Source of the DNA: Solirubrobacterales bacterium
GTDB lineage: Bacteria; Actinomycetota; Thermoleophilia; Solirubrobacterales; Solirubrobacteraceae
Assembly: GCA_015655225.1 (NCBI GenBank)
Contig: JAATFK010000343.1
Coordinates: 1 to 7,167, forward strand
Direction of reading: 5' to 3'
Length of the DNA: 7,167 nucleotides
The notes beneath the pieces are model-generated. The model saw nothing but the letters and a program-made list of their open reading frames with translations, was not told where the DNA came from and did not search any database. Shown here piece after piece: positions 1-5,778 of this stretch (its first letter is position 1; every line of letters starts with the position of its first letter). A program made the position numbers and the translations under genes.

Positions 1-1
1 C

Positions 2-2395
2 GGCGACGGGGTTCTGGTGTTGATGGACCTCGGGAGCGCGGTGCTCAGTGCGGAGATGGCTGTGGATCTGCTCGATCCTCCTGTCGACGTGCGGCTCGCC
101 GCCGCGCCCTTGGTGGAGGGCGCCGTCGCGGCGGCGGTGGCAGCGCAGGCGGGGCAGTCGCTGGACGCCGTCGCCGCTGAGGCCGCGGGCGGTCTGCGAG
201 CGAAGCTGGCCCACCTCGATTCGGGACTGTCTGACGCTCAGGTCGAGGGTTCGGGTTCGGGATCTGCGGACGATTCTGACTCCGTCTCGGATCGTTTCGT
301 CGTGACGGTGGCTCAAGGCCTGCACGCACGGCCGGCGGCGCGGTTCGTGCGGGTCGCGGCGTCGTTCGAGGGCGTCGAGGTCGAGGTCTCGAACGCCACG
401 ACGGGCGCGGGGCCCGAGCCGGCGACGTCGCTCAACGCGATCGCGACCCTCGGCGTGCGCGAAGGGCACGAGCTGGTGGTCCGGGCGCGCGGAGCCGAGG
501 CCTCCGAGGCGCTCCGAGCGCTTCGGGACGTGGCCGCGCCGGGGAGCTCACCCGAGCCCCAGCGCGGTGGGAATGTCATCTCGGGGGTCCAGGAGACCCC
601 CAGAGGAACCGTGCTCCCGGATGGCGGGCTGCGGGGGATCGCCTCGTCGCCGGGGATCGCGATCGCGCCCGTGCGCTGGCTCGGCTCGGACGCCGGCGGC
701 GGTGGGGGCTCCGCCGTGGAGGCTCGGGCGACGGGGACGGCGGACGAGGAGTGGGCGGCGCTGCGGGAGGCTCGCGACGGCGTGCGGGACGAGATCGCGC
801 AGCGGCGGGAGCTGCTGGCGGCGCGGGTCGGCGAGGCGGAGGCGGAGATCCTCGACGCGCTCGCGCTGACGCTCGACGACCCCGCCCTGCTCGGCCCGGC
901 GAGAACGGCGATCGAGGGCGGCGCAAGCGCCACCGTGGCGTGGACCGAAGCGGTCGCCCCACTCGTCGCCCGCTACCAGGCCCTGGAGGACCCCTATCAA
1001 CGGGCGCGAGGGGACGACCTGGCCGACGTGGCGCGGCGGGTGGCCGAGCGGATCGGGGGCGCGGGCGCGGCGCGCGGCGCGGACGCGACCGACGCGGCCG
1101 GCAGCACCGACGCGGCCGGCGGCGCAGGCCCCGCGAGCGAGGCCGCCTCGCCCCACATCCTCCTCGCCCGCGAGCTGACTCCCCTCGACGCCGCGGGGCT
1201 CGACCCCGGCGTCGTCCTCGGGATCGCGACCGTCGGCGGTGGGCCGACGTCGCATGGCGCGATCCTCGCCCGCGCTCTTGGCGTGCCCGCCGTCGTCGCC
1301 CTTGGCGAGCCCCTGCTCGCCGTCGCGAGCGGTACGGCAGCGGTCCTCGACGGAGACGCCGGCCTCCTCGTTCCCGACCCCGACCAGGCGACCCGCGACG
1401 ACTACGAGGCCCGCCGTGACGAAGCCGCGAAAGCCGCCGCCGAAGCCGGCGCCCACGCCCACGAGCCCGCGCGGACGCGGGACGAGGTCACGATCGAGGT
1501 CGCCGCCAACGTCGGCGGCGCCGACGAGGCACGAGACGCCGTCGCGGCCGGGGCCGACGGCGTCGGCCTCCTCCGTACGGAGTTCCTCTTCCTCGACCGC
1601 GACCAGGCGCCCGACGAGGACGAGCAGGTCGCCCTCTACCGCGCCGCCGCCGGGGCGCTCGACGGCCGCCCGCTGATCATCCGCACCCTCGACGCCGGCG
1701 CCGACAAGCCCCTCCCCTACCTCCGCCTCGCTCCCGAGCAGAATCCCTTTCTCGGGCTGCGCGGCCTGCGGCTCGGCCTCGCGCGGCCCGAGCTGCTGGC
1801 GACGCAGCTGCGCGCGATCGTCCGCGTCGCCGCCGACCACGAGCACGTCAAGCTGATGTTCCCGATGGTCGCGACGGTCGAGGAGCTGCGCGCCGCTCGC
1901 GCCGCACTCGAGGAAGCCCGCCGCGCCACCGGCGCCGCGCCACGCGAGGGCTTCGAGGTCGGCGTGATGGTCGAGGTCCCCTCCGCCGCCCTGATCGCGG
2001 ACCGGATCGCCGCCGAGGTCGACTTCCTCTCCCTCGGCACGAACGACCTGACGCAGTACGTGCTCGCCGCCGAGCGCGGCAACGAGCACGTCGCCGCCCT
2101 CGCCGACGGCCTCCACCCGGCGGTGCTGCGACTCGTCGCGGAGGTCTGCGACGCGGCCGACGCTCACGGCCGCTGGGTCGGCGTCTGCGGCGAGCTGGCC
2201 GCCGACCCCGCCGCGATCCCGCTGCTCGTCGGCCTCGGGGTGCGCGAGCTGAGCGTCGCGGGACCGTCGGTCGCGGCCGTCAAGGCGGCCGTCCGCATCC
2301 TCGACACGGCCGCCGCCGGCGAGCTGGCGTCCCGCGCGCTGGCGGCCGAGTCGGCGGCGGCGGTCCGCGCGCTCACGACCGACGGCGCCGAGTAG
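2..2395 (+). CDS. dhaM: DhaM-type phosphotransferase: EIIA(Dha)-HPr-Enzyme I fusion (5' partial)
   Basis: The frame is open from base 2, so the N-terminus lies outside the window; the GTG at 17 is internal. Numbering residues from that GTG: residues 1-66 are the second half of a mannose-type EIIA domain (LMDLGSA, APLVEG), and its phosphorylated His must lie upstream. An acidic Ser/Gly linker follows, then HPr at about 92-175 with active-site H103 (GLHARPAARFV). After a second linker comes Enzyme I at about 205-792. It has the HPr-binding helical region, phospho-His H413 (TSHGAILAR), PEP-binding arginines R520 (LLRTEF) and R556 (IIRTLD), and catalytic C724 (GVCGELAAD). The H413-R520 and R520-R556 spacings equal those of E. 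coli EI. In known Dha systems PEP phosphorylates EI, then HPr, then EIIA, which rephosphorylates ADP on DhaL so that DhaK-DhaL converts dihydroxyacetone to its phosphate. E. coli DhaM carries only a shortened EI; here EI is complete. dhaK and dhaL are probably just upstream (inference). It acts in the cytosol. A general PTS role cannot be excluded. Confidence 0.93.
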   Translation, partial: GDGVLVLMDLGSAVLSAEMAVDLLDPPVDVRLAAAPLVEGAVAAAVAAQAGQSLDAVAAEAAGGLRAKLAHLDSGLSDAQVEGSGSGSADDSDSVSDRFVVTVAQGLHARPAARFVRVAASFEGVEVEVSNATTGAGPEPATSLNAIATLGVREGHELVVRARGAEASEALRALRDVAAPGSSPEPQRGGNVISGVQETPRGTVLPDGGLRGIASSPGIAIAPVRWLGSDAGGGGGSAVEARATGTADEEWAALREARDGVRDEIAQRRELLAARVGEAEAEILDALALTLDDPALLGPARTAIEGGASATVAWTEAVAPLVARYQALEDPYQRARGDDLADVARRVAERIGGAGAARGADATDAAGSTDAAGGAGPASEAASPHILLARELTPLDAAGLDPGVVLGIATVGGGPTSHGAILARALGVPAVVALGEPLLAVASGTAAVLDGDAGLLVPDPDQATRDDYEARRDEAAKAAAEAGAHAHEPARTRDEVTIEVAANVGGADEARDAVAAGADGVGLLRTEFLFLDRDQAPDEDEQVALYRAAAGALDGRPLIIRTLDAGADKPLPYLRLAPEQNPFLGLRGLRLGLARPELLATQLRAIVRVAADHEHVKLMFPMVATVEELRAARAALEEARRATGAAPREGFEVGVMVEVPSAALIADRIAAEVDFLSLGTNDLTQYVLAAERGNEHVAALADGLHPAVLRLVAEVCDAADAHGRWVGVCGELAADPAAIPLLVGLGVRELSVAGPSVAAVKAAVRILDTAAAGELASRALAAESAAAVRALTTDGAE
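1088..1120 (+). repeat. 15-bp direct repeat, 18-bp period, in the EI linker
   Basis: ACCGACGCGGCCGGC occurs at 1088-1102 and again at 1106-1120, coding for TDAAG-S-TDAAG. It lies in an Ala/Gly/Asp-rich stretch between the helical HPr-binding part of the EI domain and the return to the phospho-His domain. E. coli EI has only a short connection here, so this is a low-complexity expansion of a surface linker, probably by replication slippage. No function is implied. Confidence 0.75.
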
Positions 2396-2443
2396 CCGTT
2401 TCCTCCAGCCGCGAGCCGGGAACCGACCTCCAGACAGCCACCC

Positions 2444-2451
2444 GGAAGGAG
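2444..2451 (+). promoter_or_regulatory. Ribosome binding site of the HesB-like gene
   Basis: GGAAGGAG lies 7 bases before the GTG at 2459, a near-ideal Shine-Dalgarno that fixes the GTG start. It is the clearest ribosome binding site in the window and contrasts with the downstream genes, several of which have none. Confidence 0.8.
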
Positions 2452-2458
2452 CACCACC

Positions 2459-2746
2459 GTGCTGACCCTCACCGAGAACGCCGCCGACGCGATCCGCGGG
2501 ATCGTCGCCTCACCCGAGATCCCCGACGGCGCCGGCCTGCGCATCGCGACCCAGCCGGGCGCGACCGACCCGGGCGCGCTCGAGGTCTCGCTCGCCGACG
2601 TGCCCGCCGACTCCGACCAGGTCGTCGAGGACGGCGGCGCGCGCGTCTTCGTCGAGGAGGGCGCCGTCGAGCTGCTGGACGACAAGCTGCTGGACGCGGA
2701 GATCGAGGGCCACGAGGTCGGCTTCCTCATCACCGAGCTGCCGTAG
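2459..2746 (+). CDS. HesB/IscA-fold (Fe-S biogenesis-like) protein without cysteines
   Basis: A 95-residue cytosolic protein with a GTG start fixed by a strong Shine-Dalgarno. The opening (LTLTENAADAIRGIV), the middle (GLRIATQPG, ALEVSLADVP) and the later stretch (FVEEGAVELLDDKLLDAE, then GFLITEL) follow the order of A-type Fe-S carriers such as IscA (Fe-S_biosyn family). IscA binds iron or a cluster through one central Cys and a C-terminal CGC. Here the central position lies in an Ala/Gly/Pro/Asp stretch, and the protein ends before the CGC would occur. No Cys occurs anywhere. A conventional cluster-carrier role is therefore unlikely, although automatic annotation would probably call it HesB. 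It is acidic and compact, with no membrane segment. It follows dhaM after 63 bases on the same strand and may be co-transcribed. Function unknown; family assignment fairly secure. Confidence 0.8.
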   Translation: MLTLTENAADAIRGIVASPEIPDGAGLRIATQPGATDPGALEVSLADVPADSDQVVEDGGARVFVEEGAVELLDDKLLDAEIEGHEVGFLITELP

Positions 2747-2767
2747 CCCGGCCCCGGTCCCGGCCTA
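2744..2767. terminator. Possible bidirectional terminator stem between convergent stops
   Basis: The only noncoding DNA between the HesB-like gene (stop TAG 2744-2746) and the exporter gene (stop TAG on the minus strand, 2767-2765) is 18 bases. Bases 2744-2751 pair with 2760-2767 at 7 of 8 positions (a C-C mismatch at 2747/2764) around an 8-base loop, so both stop codons form the base of the stem. No T-tract follows on either strand. The symmetry suits a shared terminator, but it could be chance in such GC-rich DNA. Confidence 0.35.
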
Positions 2768-3565
2768 GGAGTCGAAGACCAGTCTCGCGATCGCCGCCAG
2801 CCCGACGAGCACGATCAGCCCGCGCAGCACGTTCGGCGGCAGCCGGCGCCCGATCCGCGCGCCGACCTGGCCGCCGATCGTGGCGCCGACCGCCAGCTCC
2901 GCGACCGCGCCCCACGCGAGGTGCGCGACGAACACGAAGACGATCGCCGCGACGAGGTTCACGAGCGCCGTCAGCGCGTTCTTCAGCGCGTTGATGCGCT
3001 GCATGTCCTCGTCGAGCGCGACGCCGAAGATCGCGACCTGCAGGATCCCCTGCGCGGCCCCGAAGTAGCCGCCGTAGACGCCGGTCGCGAACATCGCCGC
3101 GTCGAGCCCGCGGCCGCCCGTCGCCTCCTCGTGCGGGTGGCGCCGCGACGCCGCCCAGCGCGCGATCCGCGGCTGCAGCACGACGAGCACGAGGGCGATC
3201 GCGATGAACACCGGCACGATCGCCTTGAACGCGGACGCCGGCAGCACGAACAGCAGCGACGCGCCGAGCGTGCTGCCGAAGGTGACGACGATCCCGAAGC
3301 GGATCAGCCGCGGTCTCTGGCCTCTCAGCTCGGCGCGGTAGCCGAAGGCGCCCGAGAGCGACCCCGGCACGAGCCCGAGCGAGTTGGTCGCGTTCGCCGT
3401 CACCGGCGCGTAGCCGCAGGCCAGCAGCACCGGGAAGGTGACGAGCGTCCCGCTGCCGACGACCGTGTTGATCGCGCCCGCCCAGATCCCCGCGACGAAG
3501 ATCGCGACGCCCTGGAGGACGGTCACTGCGGAGCTGTCGGAGGCGCGGTCATCGGGGCCAAGCAT
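2765..3565 (-). CDS. TauE/SafE-family sulfite/anion exporter-like membrane protein
   Basis: A polytopic inner-membrane protein of 266 residues from the ATG at 3565. It shows the two-repeat layout of the TauE/SafE (former DUF81) family. Repeat one starts near residue 16 with GAINTVVGSGTLVTFPVLL and TANATNSLGLVPG; repeat two starts near 155 with GVYGGYFGAAQGI and INALKNALTALVN. I count about eight hydrophobic segments, with a charged cytosolic loop around 133-155. Family members export sulfite, sulfoacetate or related anions; the substrate here cannot be read from sequence, and no sulfur gene is adjacent. The start is uncertain: in-frame alternatives are GTG at 3598 (277 aa) and GTG at 3526 (253 aa, beginning just before the first membrane segment), and none has a well-placed Shine-Dalgarno. 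A TAACAT (minus strand, 3649-3644) could be its -10. It is divergent from the iron permease. Confidence 0.85.
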   Translation of the reverse strand: MLGPDDRASDSSAVTVLQGVAIFVAGIWAGAINTVVGSGTLVTFPVLLACGYAPVTANATNSLGLVPGSLSGAFGYRAELRGQRPRLIRFGIVVTFGSTLGASLLFVLPASAFKAIVPVFIAIALVLVVLQPRIARWAASRRHPHEEATGGRGLDAAMFATGVYGGYFGAAQGILQVAIFGVALDEDMQRINALKNALTALVNLVAAIVFVFVAHLAWGAVAELAVGATIGGQVGARIGRRLPPNVLRGLIVLVGLAAIARLVFDS

Positions 3566-3646
3566 GACGGGCCGGCGGCAAACGCGACGTTCCTCCACCC
3601 CTGGTCAGCGCCCGCGCGCCACGCCCGAGCCGAGGTCGCGGAGATG

Positions 3647-3675
3647 TTAGGCTGCCCACAGTTAGGCCGACCTAA
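3647..3675 (+). promoter_or_regulatory. DtxR/IdeR-type iron box overlapping the efeU start codon
   Basis: TTAGGCCGACCTAA at 3662-3675 is a TTAGG-N4-CCTAA palindrome. It matches 12 of 14 bases of the right part of the IdeR/DtxR consensus TTAGGTTAGGCTAACCTAA, and 13 of 19 across the full site. A further half-site, TTAGGCT, lies at 3647-3653, 15 bases upstream. The last A of the box is the A of the efeU ATG. DtxR/IdeR repressors with bound Fe(II) block such sites in actinobacteria, so the permease should be made when iron is scarce. TAGGCT (3648-3653) could be a -10; I see no good -35. The box also lies upstream of the divergent exporter gene. A related MntR-type regulator is an alternative. Confidence 0.72.
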
Positions 3676-4739
3676 TGAGCACCCTCGCACCCGACAGCCC
3701 CGTCGCCTCCTCGCCGCAGCCGCGCCGCTCGCTGGCCCGCCGGCTCGCACCCTGGGGCGTCGCGGTCGCCGCACTCGCCGCGCTCGTCGCGCTGACCTGG
3801 CACAGCCACGGCGGCACGCCGGACCCGAGCGATCCCGCGACCCAGCGCCTCAGCCACGGGGCGGTCGTGATCGACTCGGCGATCCTCGTCCTGCGCGAGG
3901 GACTCGAGTGCATCCTCGTGCTCGCCGCCGTCACCGCCAGCTTCCGCGGCGCGACCGCGTCCTACCGCAGACCGGTCGCGCTCGGCGGCGTCGTCGCGCT
4001 CGCCGCGAGCGTCGCGACCTGGTTCGTCGCGGTCGCGATCACCTCGGCGGTCGGTCCCGGCAGCCTCGACCTCCAGGCCGCGACCGGCCTGCTCGCGATC
4101 GCCGTCCTGCTGGTCGTCATGAACTGGTTCTTCCACAAGGTCTACTGGACCGGCTGGATCTCGCACCACCACCAGCGCCGCAAGCAGATCGTCGCCGACG
4201 CCGCGAGCGGCACGACGACGCTCCAGCGGACCGTCCTCGGGCTCGCGCTGCTCGGCTTCACCTCGGTCTACCGCGAGGGCTTCGAGATCGTCCTCTTCCT
4301 CCAGAACCTGCGCCTGCGCTACGGCTCCGGGGTCGTGCTGGAGGGCGTCGCGCTCGGGCTCGCGTTCACCGCCGCGCTCGGCTTCGCGACCTTCAAGCTC
4401 CACGCCAAGCTGCCGTACAAGCGGATGCTCGTCGCGACCGGCGTCCTGCTCGGCGTCGTGCTGCTCGTGATGGTCGGCGAGCAGGTCTTCGAGATGCAGC
4501 AGGCCGGCTGGATCGGGACGACCTCGATCGGCGTGACGCTGCCCGGCTGGATGGGCATGTGGTTCTCGATCTTCCCCAACTGGGAGACGATCGGCGCGCA
4601 GATCGGCGCCGCGCTCGTCGTGATCGGCTCCTACGCGGTGGCGGAGCAGGTCAAGGTGAAGGGGCCGCGCCGCCGGCGAGCGGCCGCTCCCGCGCCTCAG
4701 CCCGCCTCCGCCGCCACCCCCGCTCCGCGCGCCGGGTGA
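3675..4739 (+). CDS. efeU: FTR1/EfeU-family high-affinity iron permease
   Basis: A 354-residue membrane protein with both hallmark iron-binding motifs of the FTR1/EfeU family: REGLE (residues 74-78, after DSAILVL) and REGFE (200-204, after TSVY). In Ftr1p and EfeU these motifs sit in membrane helices and carry iron through the permease. An extra N-terminal hydrophobic segment (about 25-43) precedes the core, then come several membrane helices, a His-rich loop (WISHHHQRRK, about 156-165) and a basic, Ala/Pro-rich C-terminal tail from about 322. The large periplasmic domain of some FTR1 proteins is absent. No EfeO (cupredoxin/M75) or EfeB (DyP peroxidase) gene lies beside it, so partners must be elsewhere or missing. 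The ATG overlaps an iron box; a lone AGG 8 bases upstream is the only Shine-Dalgarno candidate, so initiation may need little or no leader. It overlaps the next gene by 4 bases. The family call is secure; iron as substrate is supported by the operator. Confidence 0.92.
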   Translation: MSTLAPDSPVASSPQPRRSLARRLAPWGVAVAALAALVALTWHSHGGTPDPSDPATQRLSHGAVVIDSAILVLREGLECILVLAAVTASFRGATASYRRPVALGGVVALAASVATWFVAVAITSAVGPGSLDLQAATGLLAIAVLLVVMNWFFHKVYWTGWISHHHQRRKQIVADAASGTTTLQRTVLGLALLGFTSVYREGFEIVLFLQNLRLRYGSGVVLEGVALGLAFTAALGFATFKLHAKLPYKRMLVATGVLLGVVLLVMVGEQVFEMQQAGWIGTTSIGVTLPGWMGMWFSIFPNWETIGAQIGAALVVIGSYAVAEQVKVKGPRRRRAAAPAPQPASAATPAPRAG

Positions 4740-5323
4740 CGCCCGCCGGCGAGGAGCCGGTGCTGACCTTCGCGGAGCCCGCCGCGTGGGCCGCGTGGAT
4801 CGCCGAGCAGCCGTCCGGCGCGACCGCCGGCGCGTGGCTGCGGCTCGCCAGAAGAGGCGGCGGGCTGGAGGCGATCTCCTACGACGAGGCGCTCGACGTC
4901 GCGCTCTGCCACGGCTGGATCGACGGCCAGGCGCGCAGCAGCGGCGACGAGGTCTCGACCCTGCGGCGCTTCACCCCGCGTCGCGCCCGCAGCCGCTGGT
5001 CGAGACGCAACGTCGAGCACGTCGCGCGGCTGACCGCCGCCGGCGCGATGCGGCCGGCTGGGCTCGCCGAGGTGGAGCGCGCGAGAGCGGACGGCCGCTG
5101 GGAGGCGGCGTACGCCGGCTCGGCGACGATCGAGGTCCCGGAGGACCTGCGGGCGGCGCTCGACGCAAGGCCGAAGGCGGCCGCCGCGTTCGCCACGCTC
5201 GACGCGCAGAACCGCTACGCGATCCTCTACCGGGTGCAGGACGCCAGACGCGCCGAGACGCGCGCGCGGCGGATCGCGAGATACGTCGCGATGCTCGCCG
5301 CCGGCGAGCGCCTGCACCCTTAG
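4736..5323 (+). CDS. YdeI/OmpD-associated family protein
   Basis: A 195-residue soluble protein from the GTG at 4736. The pattern is that of the YdeI/OmpD-associated (OmdA) family: an N-terminal AWAAWIAEQ segment, then EALDVALCHGWIDGQ (residues 51-65), the basic RRFTPRRARSRWS (77-89), NVEHVARL, GLAEVERARADGRW, and the C-terminal NRYAILYRVQDARRAETRARRI before a short end. Length is normal for the family. Members have been linked to resistance to cationic peptides and called bacteriocin-protection proteins, but no biochemical activity is settled. The GTG overlaps the efeU stop as GTGA with no Shine-Dalgarno, which points to translational coupling with the permease and shared iron control. An in-frame GTG at 4760 is an alternative, but its GGAG is only 3 bases away. 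The upstream frame stays open to 2921, but there it is antisense or out-of-frame to the exporter and efeU and is not coding. Family call strong, role unknown. Confidence 0.87.
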   Translation: MTPAGEEPVLTFAEPAAWAAWIAEQPSGATAGAWLRLARRGGGLEAISYDEALDVALCHGWIDGQARSSGDEVSTLRRFTPRRARSRWSRRNVEHVARLTAAGAMRPAGLAEVERARADGRWEAAYAGSATIEVPEDLRAALDARPKAAAAFATLDAQNRYAILYRVQDARRAETRARRIARYVAMLAAGERLHP

Positions 5324-5637
5324 CCGACGCGCTCGGCTTCTTGCTCGAGCACGCCGAGCAGCTCGCCGACGCGACAGACGAGCAGGCGCTCCTCGTCGAC
5401 CTCGACCCACGCGCCGGCGGCGGCGGGGAAGACGACGTGGTCGCCGGGCTTGACGGGCATCACGACACCGACGTGGGACCACCAGTCGAGCCCGGCGCCG
5501 ACCGCGAGCACGATGCCGTGCTGCGGTGGCGGCTCGTGGGAGCCGGCGGGGACGACGAGACCGGACTCGCGGACGCGATCAGGCTCGAGCTCCTTGATCA
5601 CGACGCGGTCGAAGAGGGGACGAAGTTGGTTGCGCAC
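5320..5637 (-). CDS. GroES-like co-chaperonin (Cpn10 family), solitary
   Basis: A 105-residue protein from the GTG at 5637, which places the family opening (LRPLFDRVVIKELEPD) at residues 5-20. The mobile-loop tripeptide that docks on GroEL is present as LVV (27-29, in ESGLVVPAGS). Then come the GIVLAVGAG strand, the KPGDHVVFP motif (63-71), a WVEVDEERLLVCRVGELLGVLE strand-turn region, and a short acidic tail. GroES forms a heptameric lid over GroEL. The segment between GAG and KPGD, the roof-loop region, carries DWWSHVGVVM, an unusual aromatic content. No groEL is adjacent and no CIRCE operator (GCACTC-N-GAGTGC type) is visible upstream, so this is probably a second, divergent GroES rather than the main one (inference). 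The longer frame to 5742 adds 35 residues unlike GroES and runs through the quadruplex and hairpin region, so I reject that start. The stop (TAA) overlaps the convergent YdeI-family stop by 4 bases. Confidence 0.85.
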   Translation of the reverse strand: MRNQLRPLFDRVVIKELEPDRVRESGLVVPAGSHEPPPQHGIVLAVGAGLDWWSHVGVVMPVKPGDHVVFPAAAGAWVEVDEERLLVCRVGELLGVLEQEAERVG

Positions 5638-5643
5638 GCAGGG

Positions 5644-5649
5644 AGTGTA
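5644..5649 (-). promoter_or_regulatory. -10 element giving a leaderless groES-like mRNA
   Basis: On the minus strand TACACT (5649-5644) is followed by six bases, CCCTGC, and then the GTG at 5637. Transcription starts about 7 bases after a -10 hexamer, so the first nucleotide would be the G of the start codon. No Shine-Dalgarno precedes that GTG, which supports a leaderless transcript, a common class in actinobacteria. No convincing -35 is seen at 16-18 bases upstream. Confidence 0.5.
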
Positions 5650-5706
5650 GGCGCCACGACGCACGACGCGACGGTGCTCGAACGCACCGCCGCGTCGTTG
5701 CGCGAA

Positions 5707-5728
5707 CCCCCAGGTTCCCACCCACCCC
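5707..5728 (-). other. G-quadruplex motif on the minus strand
   Basis: Read on the minus strand the run pattern is G4-T-G3-T-G3-N5-G5: four G-tracts with loops of 1, 1 and 5 bases, well inside the usual G3+N1-7 definition. It directly abuts the second hairpin, in the htrA downstream region and about 70-90 bases before the groES-like GTG. It would form in the non-template strand or in read-through RNA from htrA. Confidence 0.6.
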
Positions 5729-5767
5729 GCCGATCCGGCCACTCGGGGGACCGCCGGATCGGCTGGG
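5725..5767 (-). terminator. Second hairpin downstream of htrA (perfect 11-bp stem)
   Basis: GCCGATCCGGC (5729-5739) and GCCGGATCGGC (5753-5763) are exact reverse complements around a 13-base loop. Beyond one mismatch (5728/5764), CCC (5725-5727) can pair with GGG (5765-5767). No U-tract follows on the minus strand; instead the G-quadruplex motif begins at once. It may be a second, U-less terminator for htrA, an RNA-stabilising 3' structure, or a binding site ahead of the groES-like gene. Confidence 0.5.
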
Positions 5768-5778
5768 ATGGATGGCGC

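Noticed and set aside
548..2167. Long minus-strand open frame (539 codons) opposite dhaM
   Set aside because: It lies entirely opposite a gene with all PTS catalytic motifs; its translation is low-complexity Gly/Arg/Val/Asp with no family pattern. Such frames are common opposite GC-rich genes.
2921..4735. Upstream part of the open plus-strand frame that ends in the YdeI-family gene
   Set aside because: This part is Arg/Asp/Pro-rich, runs antisense to the exporter and out of frame through efeU. Only the portion from the GTG at 4736 shows family motifs.
5323..5337. Small stem GCCGA-N5-TCGGC followed by TTCTT after the YdeI-family stop
   Set aside because: A 5-bp stem with a short T-rich tail could be a weak terminator, but it lies inside the groES-like coding sequence (its last codons) and is expected by chance at this base composition.
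5638..5706. CIRCE/HrcA operator ahead of the groES-like gene
   Set aside because: I searched by eye for a GCACTC-N-GAGTGC inverted repeat and found none.
5638..5742. Longer N-terminus for the GroES-like protein
   Set aside because: The added 35 residues do not resemble GroES, cross the quadruplex and hairpin, and have no ribosome binding site; the GTG at 5637 gives the family-typical start.
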